Shown in pieces: positions 1 to 7,795 of a stretch of DNA of 58,641 bases. Source of the DNA: Actinoallomurus sp. (lineage in GTDB: Bacteria; Actinomycetota; Actinomycetes; Streptosporangiales; Streptosporangiaceae); NCBI GenBank assembly GCA_025964685.1, contig JAOPYG010000306.1:1-58641 (forward strand), read 5' to 3'. Position numbers and translations under genes: made by a program. The notes below the pieces were generated by a model. The model was not told the DNA's origin. It did no database searches and saw only the letters and a list, made by a program, of their open reading frames with translations. The first letter of the stretch is position 1. Each line of letters opens with the position of its first letter.

Positions 1-554
1 GTGGAACCCCACCAGTTGGTGTCCCACACCTCGCGCATGATCTGCTCACGGGTGACGACCTTGCCGGCGTCGCGTACGAGGACGCGCAGCAGGTCGAACT
101 CCTTGGTCGTGAGCTGCAACTCCTGATCGCCCATCCAGGCCCGGCGGGACTCGGCGTCGATCCGCACCCCCTGCACTATGGGCGTCTCGGTGCTGCCCCG
201 GCGCAGCAGGGCGCGGACCCGGGCGAGCAACTCCGCCAGCCGGAACGGCTTGGTGACATAGTCGTCGGCCCCGGCATCGAGGCCCACGACGGTGTCCACC
301 TCGTCGGCACGGGCGGTCAGGATGAGGATCGGCACGCCGTGACCTTCGGCCCGTACGCGACGGGCCACCTCAAGGCCGTCGAGCTCGGGAAGACCGAGGT
401 CGAGCACGATCAGATCCACCCCGCCCCCGAGCGCCCGTTCGAGCGCCTGCGGACCGTCGGGACTGACTTCGACGTTGTATCCCTCCCGCCGCAAAGCTCT
501 GGCAAGAGGCTCGGAGATGGACGTGTCGTCCTCGGCGAGCAGTACTGAGGTCAT
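1..554 (-). CDS. OmpR/PhoB-family response regulator, 3' end cut by window edge
   Basis: Two-component response regulator, about 184 codons present, C-terminus outside the window. The receiver domain (residues about 3-115) has the acidic pair D9-D10, the phospho-acceptor D52 in a VLDLGLP context, switch T80 and conserved K102 (TKPF). A winged-helix DNA-binding domain begins near residue 130, with LTTKEFDLLRVL followed by REQIMREVWDTNWWGST, the normal OmpR C-terminal run before the recognition helix. ATG at 554 is chosen because MTSVLLAEDD is the normal receiver start. No Shine-Dalgarno is visible, but TACGAT lies 6 nt upstream, suggesting a leaderless message. The partner histidine kinase would lie outside the window, beyond base 1. 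Family assignment is firm; the signal sensed is unknown. Confidence 0.93.
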   Translation of the reverse strand, partial: MTSVLLAEDDTSISEPLARALRREGYNVEVSPDGPQALERALGGGVDLIVLDLGLPELDGLEVARRVRAEGHGVPILILTARADEVDTVVGLDAGADDYVTKPFRLAELLARVRALLRRGSTETPIVQGVRIDAESRRAWMGDQELQLTTKEFDLLRVLVRDAGKVVTREQIMREVWDTNWWGS

Positions 555-560
555 GAGCCG

Positions 561-566
561 ATCGTA
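561..566 (-). promoter_or_regulatory. Putative -10 of leaderless response-regulator mRNA
   Basis: Read on the minus strand, TACGAT fits TANNNT and lies exactly 6 nt before the ATG at 554. There is no Shine-Dalgarno, so transcription probably begins at the start codon. Confidence 0.45.
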
Positions 567-682
567 GAGCTATTCAAGAACGTTTCCTCCGTAGTAGAGG
601 CGGCTTGACCTGCGATTTGCCAGTCATAGACGTCCTAGGAAAGGGCCAAATCCGAGCTAATGAGCGTTAATTGGCTGGAGCT

Positions 683-2242
683 TCAGACCGGCGTGACCCC
701 GTGGCGGCGATGCGAGAACGCTCGATCTTTTCCGCGGGCGGCGGTGAAGCGTGCCGTGAGCTCGTGTCTCAGGTCCTCCGGTTCGATGATCGCGTCGACG
801 ACGAGTTCGCCCGCGAGCCGCACGATATCGATGTCCTCCTCGTATTCGGCGCGGAGTTTTTCGATGTACGCCTCGCGCTCGCGCTCGTCCTCGATCGCGT
901 TGATCTTGTTGTAGTAGACGGCGTTGACGGCCGCTTCGGCGCCCATGACCGCGATCTTGGCGGTGGGCAACGCAATTGTGGCGTCGGGGTCAAAGCCTGG
1001 ACCCGCCATGGCGTACAGGCCGGCGCCGTACGCCTTTCGGACGACTACACAGATCTTGGGCACGGTGGCCTCCGACACAGCCGTGATCATTTTGGCGCCG
1101 TGCCGGATGATGCCCTGGCGTTCGACCGCCGTGCCGACCATGAAGCCGGGCACGTCGGACAGGAACAGCAGAGGCACGTTGAAAGCGTCGCAGAGCTGGA
1201 TGAACCGCGTGGCCTTGTCCGCCGAGTCGACGAACAGCACGCCGCCCTTGAACATCGGGTTGTTCGCCACCACGCCGACGACCTGGCCCTCCAGCCTCCC
1301 GAAGCCCACGACCAGCTCGCGCGCCCACAGGCTGTGGATCTCGAAGAAGGAGTCCTCGTCGAGCAGCCCCCTGACGTAGCGGCGCATGTCGAACGCGACC
1401 CGCTCACTGGCCGGCACGAGCGTGCGGAGGTCCACGGGCTTGGGGTCGCGTGGCTCCTTCGCCGGCGACTCCTGCTCCCAGTGGGACGGCAGGTAGGACA
1501 GGAAGTCGCGTACGGCGCCGAGCGCCTGCGGCTCGTCCTTGGCCAGGAAGTGCCCGCATCCGGAGACCGAGCAGTGCATCTTCGCGCCGCCCATCTCCTC
1601 CAACGTGGTCTTCTCCTTGACCACCATCTCCACCATGCGCGGGCTGCCCAGGTACATCGAGGCGTTGCCGTCCACCATCGCCACGAAGTCGCAGAAGGCG
1701 GGGATGTACGCGCCGCCCGCCGCGCTCGGGCCGAACAGCGCGCAGACCTGCGGGATCGAGCCGCTCGCGCGCACCTGGGTGTGGAAGATCTTCCCCGCGC
1801 CGCGACGGCCCGGGAACATCTCGACCTGGTCGGTGATCCGCGCCCCGGCCGAGTCGACCAGGTAGACCATCGGGACGCGGGTCCGGTAGGCCCGCTCGAT
1901 GATCCGGACGATCTTCTCGACGGTACGCGCGCCCCAAGAGCCGGCCTTGACCGTCGAGTCGTTGGCCATGAGCGCGACCGGCCGGCCGTCGATGGTCGCG
2001 GTCCCGGTGATGACGCCGTCGGCGGGAAGATCACCGGCGAGGGCGTTGGCGTACAGGCCGTCCTCGACGAAGGATCCCGCGTCGACCAGCAACCGGATGC
2101 GCTCGCGCGCGAACAGCTTGCCCTTCGCGGCGTTCGCGTCGTGGTACTTCGGCGCTCCGCCGCTTTCGACCTTCTCGCGGAGTTCGGCCAGGTGAGGGTG
2201 GCCCGGCTCGTCCTGTGATGGTTGCATTGTGTGCTCGGTCAC
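683..2242 (-). CDS. Acyl-CoA carboxylase carboxyltransferase (beta) subunit
   Basis: Biotin-dependent carboxyltransferase of the AccD/PccB family (519 aa, normal length), which moves the carboxyl group from carboxybiotin to an acyl-CoA such as propionyl- or acetyl-CoA in the cytoplasm. Both crotonase-like halves are present: the N-half has KLFARERIRLLVDAGSF and the oxyanion-type FGPSAAGGAYIPAF, the C-half has LFLSDVPGFMVGT and KAYGAGLYAMAGPGFDP. The start is GTG at 2242, preceded at 6 nt by TAAGGT, so probably leaderless; an internal ATG five codons on is the alternative. No biotinylated alpha chain or epsilon subunit gene is adjacent, so it must assemble with a subunit encoded elsewhere. Substrate (propionyl-, methylcrotonyl- or other acyl-CoA) cannot be decided from sequence alone. 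Confidence 0.93.
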   Translation of the reverse strand: MTEHTMQPSQDEPGHPHLAELREKVESGGAPKYHDANAAKGKLFARERIRLLVDAGSFVEDGLYANALAGDLPADGVITGTATIDGRPVALMANDSTVKAGSWGARTVEKIVRIIERAYRTRVPMVYLVDSAGARITDQVEMFPGRRGAGKIFHTQVRASGSIPQVCALFGPSAAGGAYIPAFCDFVAMVDGNASMYLGSPRMVEMVVKEKTTLEEMGGAKMHCSVSGCGHFLAKDEPQALGAVRDFLSYLPSHWEQESPAKEPRDPKPVDLRTLVPASERVAFDMRRYVRGLLDEDSFFEIHSLWARELVVGFGRLEGQVVGVVANNPMFKGGVLFVDSADKATRFIQLCDAFNVPLLFLSDVPGFMVGTAVERQGIIRHGAKMITAVSEATVPKICVVVRKAYGAGLYAMAGPGFDPDATIALPTAKIAVMGAEAAVNAVYYNKINAIEDEREREAYIEKLRAEYEEDIDIVRLAGELVVDAIIEPEDLRHELTARFTAARGKDRAFSHRRHGVTPV

Positions 2243-2248
2243 GATCGG

Positions 2249-2254
2249 ACCTTA
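2249..2254 (-). promoter_or_regulatory. Putative -10 of leaderless carboxyltransferase mRNA
   Basis: TAAGGT on the minus strand lies 6 nt before the GTG start at 2242, with no Shine-Dalgarno between them. Confidence 0.45.
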
Positions 2255-2316
2255 CCCCGTGGTGCCGGGCCGCCCACGTAGTGACCGGCGGCCCCGGGAC
2301 GGCGGGGTCACGCCCC

Positions 2317-2322
2317 TACTCT
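2317..2322 (+). promoter_or_regulatory. Putative -10 of leaderless ASCH-NUDIX mRNA
   Basis: TACTCT lies exactly 6 nt before the ATG at 2329, matching TANNNT-N6-start. It faces the divergent carboxyltransferase promoter about 60 bp away. Confidence 0.45.
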
Positions 2323-2328
2323 GTGGGC

Positions 2329-3270
2329 ATGCGGCATGAGGATCTGCCCCGGTTCGAACTGGCCTTCCCGGGGCCGCTGCGCGACCGGCTCGTGGCCGCC
2401 GTCCTGTCCGGCGCGAAGACCGCCACCACCGGCCTGTGGTCGGACTACGACCGGCTGGGCGAGCCGCTGCCCGTCGCCGGCGAGCGTTCGGTGGTCATCG
2501 ATTCCGCCGGCCGGCCGGCGGCGGTGGTGGAGACGACGGACGTACGGGTCCTGCCGCTCGGCGACGTCGACCTCGCGTACGTGCGCGAGGAAGGGGAGGG
2601 GCACGGGTCGGTGCCGGAATGGCGCGCCGCGCACGAGCGGTTCTGGCACGGCGCGGAGATGCGCGCGGCTCTCGGTGACCCGGGCTTCACCGTCGATGAC
2701 CGCACTCCGGTCGTCGCCCAGCGCTTCCGCGTCGTTACCCGGATCGCCGCGCGTGCGGCCGAGGAGCTTCTCGACATCGTGGACGAGAACGACCAGGTGG
2801 TCGGGCGGCTGCCCCGGGGCGAGGCGACCGCGCGCGGCCTGCGCCACCGCTGCGCGTTCGTCTTCGTACGGGACGGCGAGGGCCGGATCTTCGTGCACCG
2901 GCGGACACCGGGCAAGCTGGTGTTCCCGTCGATGTACGACATGTTCGTGGGCGGCGTCGTCGGTGCGGGGGAGTCCTACGATGACGCGGCGTTGCGGGAG
3001 GCGGAGGAGGAGCTGGGCGTCTCCGGGCTGCCCCGGCCGGCGCCGCTGTTCTCGTTCCTGTACGAGGGGTCAGGCGCGGCCGCCGGGCACACCTGGTGGT
3101 CGCGGGTGTACGAGGTTCGCTGTGACCTGCCGGTGTCCCCGCAGGCCGAAGAGGTGGCCTGGCATGCCTTCCTGACCGAGGAGGAGCTCGAACGCCGCCT
3201 GCCGCAGTGGGAGTGGGTTCCCGACGGCCTGGAGGCCTACCGCCGCCTGCGGGCCGAGCGGCCGCGGTGA
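2329..3270 (+). CDS. ASCH domain-NUDIX hydrolase fusion protein
   Basis: 313-residue two-domain protein. Residues about 5-140 form an ASCH (PUA-like, RNA-binding type) domain with the typical SGAKTATTGLW motif. Residues about 150-313 form a NUDIX hydrolase of the isopentenyl-diphosphate-isomerase/YfcD-like subgroup (LLDIVDENDQVVGRLPRGEA), with an intact Nudix box: G, five residues, E, seven residues, REAEEELGV. NUDIX enzymes hydrolyse nucleoside diphosphates linked to other moieties, using Mg2+ held by the box glutamates. The fusion suggests a substrate that is, or is attached to, RNA or a modified nucleotide; that is inference. ATG 2329 is preferred over an in-frame start at 2215 because it begins exactly at the ASCH domain and follows a leaderless-type -10. 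It stands alone, divergent from the carboxyltransferase. Confidence 0.88.
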   Translation: MRHEDLPRFELAFPGPLRDRLVAAVLSGAKTATTGLWSDYDRLGEPLPVAGERSVVIDSAGRPAAVVETTDVRVLPLGDVDLAYVREEGEGHGSVPEWRAAHERFWHGAEMRAALGDPGFTVDDRTPVVAQRFRVVTRIAARAAEELLDIVDENDQVVGRLPRGEATARGLRHRCAFVFVRDGEGRIFVHRRTPGKLVFPSMYDMFVGGVVGAGESYDDAALREAEEELGVSGLPRPAPLFSFLYEGSGAAAGHTWWSRVYEVRCDLPVSPQAEEVAWHAFLTEEELERRLPQWEWVPDGLEAYRRLRAERPR

Positions 3271-3305
3271 CGTCTTGCGGCTGAGGACGTTCCTACGGGT
3301 GCGGG

Positions 3306-4001
3306 TCAGTCGTGGCGGCGCATCTCGCGGGTGCCACCCTCGTCCGACGGGCTGAACGGGGGCCGGTTGCCGTACGGCTGCTGCTGTTGCTGTGTGGGTT
3401 CGTAGGGCGGCGCGTCATAGCTGGTCCGCTGGTCATAGCTCCCGGCGGGAGAGCCGTACGTGGGAGTGGCGGCCTGCTCGTCTCGGACCGCGTGGCGTCC
3501 GCCGAGCGTCGTGTCGCCGCGTTCGCCGTACGAATCGGAGGTGTCGGGCAGGCCGTACTCGTAGCCGTCGGACGCGTCGTCCTGGCCGCGCCTTCGCCAG
3601 CGCGACGGGAAGAACGACGCGAACAGCAGCCCCACACCGGCGAAGAGGATGAAGCCCTCGTCCTCGAGCCCGGCGAGGGTGACGCGCTGTTCCTTGAACG
3701 GGAACCGGTTGATCAGGTCCGCGGTCGTCTTCTGGGAGACGAAGAACAGCACCCCGGCCGCGGTGAGCGCGAGGCCGCCGATCAGGGAGCCCAGCGGGGA
3801 CAGGCGTGAGCCGACGAGGATCGCGAAGACGACGGCGGCGCCCGCGATCAGGCCGCCTCCGATCCACTTGTCCTGCTTGTGGAACTGGGCCACGTAGCCG
3901 TGCTGCAGCCGATAGGTGCCAAAGATCAACAATGCGGCGAGGGCGGCGGTGAGTACCAGCCCTGCGAAGAAGCCCCAGGTGTGGCGAGCGCCGTTGGACA
4001 T
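3306..4001 (-). CDS. Four-TM hypothetical membrane protein with disordered Q/P-rich tail
   Basis: 231 residues. The N-terminal half has four predicted membrane spans (about residues 8-29, 44-64, 70-90 and 116-135), ending in the basic anchor PSRWRRRGQDD. The C-terminal 90 residues are low-complexity, rich in Tyr, Gly, Asp and Gln with a poly-Gln run, and end REMRRHD. Start ATG 4001 is chosen over 4073 because GGAGGAG stands about 6 nt upstream. No enzyme motif is seen; it is a cytoplasmic-membrane protein of unknown function. It lies downstream of the LCP gene on the same strand but 160 bp away, so co-transcription is uncertain. Its end is 36 bp from the convergent ASCH-NUDIX gene. Confidence 0.75.
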   Translation of the reverse strand: MSNGARHTWGFFAGLVLTAALAALLIFGTYRLQHGYVAQFHKQDKWIGGGLIAGAAVVFAILVGSRLSPLGSLIGGLALTAAGVLFFVSQKTTADLINRFPFKEQRVTLAGLEDEGFILFAGVGLLFASFFPSRWRRRGQDDASDGYEYGLPDTSDSYGERGDTTLGGRHAVRDEQAATPTYGSPAGSYDQRTSYDAPPYEPTQQQQQPYGNRPPFSPSDEGGTREMRRHD

Positions 4002-4160
4002 CGCTACTCCTCCAGAGTGGCCGCGACCCGCTCGAGCCGGCGTTAGGTCAGCAGGGTAGTGGTCAAATGCCACATTTGGGGGGAGTAGAGCTGACGTTTT
4101 GGATAGGCATGATCACCGATTCGGTGCCATGAAAGTTCCGTCGGTCCGCCGGGCCGGCGG

Positions 4161-5771
4161 TCACTTGCACAGATTCTGCGTGGCCGTCCTCGCGTTGATC
4201 TGGGCGCCCGAACCGGACGGTGAGCTCGACGGCGTGGCGGCGACCTTGACCTGCTTCGCGCCCGTCCACGACGTGCCGACGATGACCTGCAGGCGGGAGC
4301 CCAGCGAGGAGACCGACTTCAGCCTGGCCCCCGGGATCGCGGCCTTCAACGTCTTGGCGGAGTCCTCGCGCCCCGGGCCGTACTGGATGACGGTCGTCGT
4401 GAAGCCGTGCCGCGCGCCCGGGACGGTGGACGTGCCGAAACCGACCTTGTGCAGGTCACGGGCGGCACGGGCGGCGAGCCCCACGACGCCGACGCCGTTG
4501 ATCACCCGTATGTCGATCTGCCCCGGCGGCACGGTGAGGCCGTCACGCGGTGACGCGGAGGCGCTCGGGGTCGGCTTCGGCGGCTGGATGATCGGCTTGT
4601 CGTCCTCGATCTCCCGGAACAGCCGGTCGCCCGACGACCGGTCCCACAACACGGTGGACTGCTGCTGGCCGCCGATGGAGACCAGGTAGTTGGAATTGGA
4701 CAGCGGCACCGTGGCGAAGGCGATGCTGTCGGTGCTCATGCCCTTCATCTGCATCCCGAGCGCCGTCAGCGTGTTCTTCGACAGGCCCTTGTCCGCGCGG
4801 ATCGCGTCGAGTGAGGCGCTGAGGAACGCCGGGAACTTCGCCGGCTCGCTCAGCGCCTTGTGCACCACCCCCGACATGAACTGCTGCTGCCGGTCGATCC
4901 GGCCGAGGTCGCTGCCGCCGGTCAGTGTGTAGCGCGCGCGGGAGTACGCGAGGGCGGTCGGGCCGTCGACGTTGCTCTTGCCGGCCGGCAGTCGCAGCCC
5001 GCTCTTGGGGTCGTTTATCGCCTGCTCGGTGCAGACCGTGACGCCGCCAAGGGCGTTGACGACCTTGAGGAAGCCGAGGAAGTTGACCTCGATGTAGTGG
5101 TCGACGTGCACCCCGGTGGCGCGCTCCACCGTCTGCACGGTCAGCGGCGCCCCGCCGTACATGTACGCCCAGTTGAGCTTGCCCTGCCGCTCCCCTACAT
5201 CGACGCCTTTGGCGCCCTCGGATCCGTTGGAGTGGTGCCCGGGGATGGTCACGAGGGAGTCGCGCGGCAGGCTCACCACGGTGATCTTGTCGTGCTTGGA
5301 CGAGATGTGGACCAGCATCATCGTGTCCGAGCGCTGGCCGCCGACCTTGCCCAGGTGCAGCTGGTTGATCTGCTGGGTGCTGAGGCCCTCGCGGCGGTCG
5401 ACGCCGGCGAGCAGGATGTTCATCGAGCCCTCGGGGCCGGAGTCCGGGCGGTTCTTCAGCCCGTCGAAGGCGTTGACCCGTTTCACGCTGCCGAGGACAT
5501 AATCCTGGAACACCCATCCGCCGCCGGAGAACAGCAACACGAACGCGGACATCGCTCCCGTCGCCATGATGCCGCGGCGGTGCCGGCGCGCGCCGTGGGA
5601 GTAGGCCCGGCGGGGCTGTCGTTCGACCTTGACGTGCGTGGACTCCGCGTCGCCGACCGCGACGCCCTCGGGCCGGGAGGCCTCGTCCTCGCCGGAGGGA
5701 GCGCCGGGACGAGGGCGGAAGTAGCGCTCCTGGGGGTCGGAACCGGTGTCATCCCCGGTGCCATCTGACAT
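4161..5771 (-). CDS. LytR-CpsA-Psr (LCP) family glycopolymer ligase with LytR_C domain
   Basis: 536-residue membrane-anchored protein: cytoplasmic basic/acidic tail (1-65), one membrane span (about 68-90), extracellular LCP catalytic domain (about 110-330) and a C-terminal LytR_C domain (about 425-510, INGVGVVGLAARAARDLHKV). LCP hallmarks are NILLAGVDRREG, RSDTMMLVHI, VVSLPRDSLVTIPG, VNALGGVTVC and LGRIDRQQQFM. LCP enzymes transfer glycopolymers such as teichoic acids or arabinogalactan from undecaprenyl diphosphate to peptidoglycan outside the membrane. The ATG at 5771 has GGGGAGG upstream. It sits divergently beside the polyol-phosphate operon beginning at 5852, fitting a role in attaching that product; a second LCP gene is at 32014-33423. 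Confidence 0.93.
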   Translation of the reverse strand: MSDGTGDDTGSDPQERYFRPRPGAPSGEDEASRPEGVAVGDAESTHVKVERQPRRAYSHGARRHRRGIMATGAMSAFVLLFSGGGWVFQDYVLGSVKRVNAFDGLKNRPDSGPEGSMNILLAGVDRREGLSTQQINQLHLGKVGGQRSDTMMLVHISSKHDKITVVSLPRDSLVTIPGHHSNGSEGAKGVDVGERQGKLNWAYMYGGAPLTVQTVERATGVHVDHYIEVNFLGFLKVVNALGGVTVCTEQAINDPKSGLRLPAGKSNVDGPTALAYSRARYTLTGGSDLGRIDRQQQFMSGVVHKALSEPAKFPAFLSASLDAIRADKGLSKNTLTALGMQMKGMSTDSIAFATVPLSNSNYLVSIGGQQQSTVLWDRSSGDRLFREIEDDKPIIQPPKPTPSASASPRDGLTVPPGQIDIRVINGVGVVGLAARAARDLHKVGFGTSTVPGARHGFTTTVIQYGPGREDSAKTLKAAIPGARLKSVSSLGSRLQVIVGTSWTGAKQVKVAATPSSSPSGSGAQINARTATQNLCK

Positions 5772-5851
5772 GCCGGACTCGCCTCCCCGAGGTGCGAGGT
5801 GTTGCCTACATTGCGGCGTTCCTCGCGTTCGTACAGTACCGTTGCGCCGTC

Positions 5852-6868
5852 ATGAATCCCTCGCCTAACACACCCCTCGCCGGAAACCGCGGCTGGCCGG
5901 CGGTGTCAGTGATCATGCCGGTGCTCAACGAGGAGCGGCATCTCGCCGAGGCGGTCGGCGGCATCCTCAACCAGGAGTATGCCGGTGAGCTGGAGCTGGT
6001 GCTGGCCATCGGCCCTTCTCGTGACCGCACGCAGGAGATCGCCGAAAAGCTCGCCGCCGACGACCCGCGGATCGTCATCGTGCCGAACCCCACCGGCCGT
6101 ACCCCGCACGGACTCAACGTCGCCATCAGGGCCTCGCAGTACTCCATCATCGTCCGGGTCGACGGCCACTCGCTGCTGCCTCCCGACTACGTGCACGCCG
6201 CGGTGGAGACCCTCGAGGAGAGCGGCGCCGACAACGTCGGCGGCATCATGGCCGCCGAGGGCGTCACGCCGTTCGAGAAGGCCGTGGCCCGTGCGAGGAC
6301 CTCCAAGATCGGGATCGGAACCGCTCCGTTCCACACCGGTGGCGGCGCGGGCGAGGCCGACACGGTCTATCTCGGCTCGTTCCGGCGCAGCGCGCTCGAG
6401 CGCGTCGGCGGGTACGACGAGACGTTCGTCCGCGCCCAGGACTGGGAGATGAATCACCGCATCCGCCAGACCGGCGGCAAGGTCTGGTTCACCCCCCGTA
6501 TGCGCGTGACCTACCGCCCCCGGCCCAGCATCCGCGCACTCGCCAAGCAGTTCTTCCACACCGGCCGCTGGCGGCGGGTCGTGGGCCGCGAGCACCAGGG
6601 CACGCTGAACCTGCGCTACCTCGCGCCGCCCATCGCCGTCGTCGCCATCGTCGTCGGCGTCGTGGTCGGCGCGCTCGGCTTCTGGCCGGGATGGATCCTG
6701 CCGGGCGGGTACGCCGCCGCCATCATCGCCGGTTCGGTGCCGACGGGCCGCGGTCTCCCGCTCTCGGCGTGGCTGCGGTTGCCGATCGTGTACGCGACGA
6801 TGCACCTGTCCTGGGGCTTCGGCTTCCTCGTCAGTCCGCCGAGCCTGGGGCGTTCTCGCGAGCCGTGA
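5852..6868 (+). CDS. Family-2 glycosyltransferase, membrane-associated
   Basis: 338 residues. GT-A fold: VSVIMPVLNEERHLAEAV at the start, a donor-site DGHS (IIVRVDGHSLLPPDYV), then YLGSFRRSALERVGGYDE and RAQDWEMNHRIRQTGGKVW, the usual acceptor/ED region. Two or three hydrophobic segments after residue 245 anchor it to the inner membrane face. It resembles exopolysaccharide-type transferases of the ExoA kind; sugar and acceptor are unknown. ATG 5852 is chosen because the upstream extension to 5792 is not family-like; TACAGT at 5832-5837 could be the -10. The 3' end overlaps the convergent cytidylyltransferase gene by 38 bp. It heads the polyol-phosphate region. Confidence 0.88.
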   Translation: MNPSPNTPLAGNRGWPAVSVIMPVLNEERHLAEAVGGILNQEYAGELELVLAIGPSRDRTQEIAEKLAADDPRIVIVPNPTGRTPHGLNVAIRASQYSIIVRVDGHSLLPPDYVHAAVETLEESGADNVGGIMAAEGVTPFEKAVARARTSKIGIGTAPFHTGGGAGEADTVYLGSFRRSALERVGGYDETFVRAQDWEMNHRIRQTGGKVWFTPRMRVTYRPRPSIRALAKQFFHTGRWRRVVGREHQGTLNLRYLAPPIAVVAIVVGVVVGALGFWPGWILPGGYAAAIIAGSVPTGRGLPLSAWLRLPIVYATMHLSWGFGFLVSPPSLGRSREP

Positions 6869-7550
6869 TCTGCTCGGCGATGAGCAGGTCGACCGGATGG
6901 GTGACCTTGATGTTCTGCTCGCTGCCCGGCACGACCACGATGGGAACACCGGGCAGATAGCGATGGACCACGCCGCAGTCGTCGGTCGGGGCGTCGCCCG
7001 CGAACTCCGGGTCGGCCAGCGCGCGCTCGTACGCCGTCCGTATCGTGCCGAGCCGGAAGCCCTGCGGCGTCTGGAACCGGCGCAGGGTGTCGCGGCGCGG
7101 CATCTCCACGACGCGTCCGCCCTCGACCACGACGACCGTGTCCGATGACGGCACCGCCACCGCGACCGCCTCGGCATCGTTCAGGGCCGCGACGCACTCG
7201 GCGATGATCCGGCCGTCCACGAACGGCCGTGCCGAGTCGTGGAAGAGCACCCGCGCGTCGTCCGGCAGCGCCTCCAGGGCCGACAGCGCGCACAGTGTGG
7301 AGTCGGTACGGCTCGCGCCGCCCTCGATGACTCCGGTGACCTTCGCGTACGGTCCGGCGGCCAGCTCCGCCGCGGACAGGTGACCGGGGGCCATCACGAC
7401 GAGGATCCGATCGATGTCAGGAGCCGCGTCGAACGCGGCGATTGCGCGGGTCAGGATGGGCCGCCCGCCGACTTCCGCGAGCTGTTTGGGCGCCTCGAGA
7501 CCGAGCCGCCGGCCGGTGCCACCGGCCAGGACCACGGCAGTTGTCGTCAT
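6831..7550 (-). CDS. IspD/TarI-like cytidylyltransferase
   Basis: 239 residues, normal for the IspD/TarI family, which joins CTP and a polyol phosphate to give a CDP-polyol. Seen: nucleotide loop VVLAGGTGRRLGLEAPKQL, VIEGGASRTDST, FHDSARPFVDGRIIAECV, RRFQTPQGFR, DDCGVVHRYLPGVP and NIKVTHPVDLLIAEQ. It is called ispD-like by family, but no ispF or carD is nearby, and it closely matches, motif by motif, the N-terminal half of the fused enzyme at 19406-20833. A role in CDP-ribitol or another CDP-polyol for wall polymer is therefore at least as likely as methylerythritol 4-phosphate metabolism. ATG 7550 follows GAGGACGCG and begins directly at the nucleotide-binding strand. Confidence 0.85.
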   Translation of the reverse strand: MTTTAVVLAGGTGRRLGLEAPKQLAEVGGRPILTRAIAAFDAAPDIDRILVVMAPGHLSAAELAAGPYAKVTGVIEGGASRTDSTLCALSALEALPDDARVLFHDSARPFVDGRIIAECVAALNDAEAVAVAVPSSDTVVVVEGGRVVEMPRRDTLRRFQTPQGFRLGTIRTAYERALADPEFAGDAPTDDCGVVHRYLPGVPIVVVPGSEQNIKVTHPVDLLIAEQITARENAPGSAD

Positions 7551-7795
7551 CGCGTCCTCGTGCCGTACTGGTCGGGCCTCACGGCCGCACTCTACTGTCC
7601 GCGCGTGCGGATCCAAGGTCGCGGGCGACGGTAACCTAGGGGGACTCTCCATCCGGCCGGCGGGCGAACGGATGTTTACGCGAAAGCAGCGACAGGGTGA
7701 CGGTCGCGGTAAGGTCGGCGCTCGTATCTCGCGGCGTTCGCCGGAGAAGACCCCACGACTTGAAGGACCGCCCACATGACGTTCGGAGGGCACCG

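Noticed and set aside
671-2218. 515-codon plus-strand frame opposite the carboxyltransferase
   Set aside because: Shadow frame with no family resemblance; the minus-strand protein is a clear AccD/PccB.
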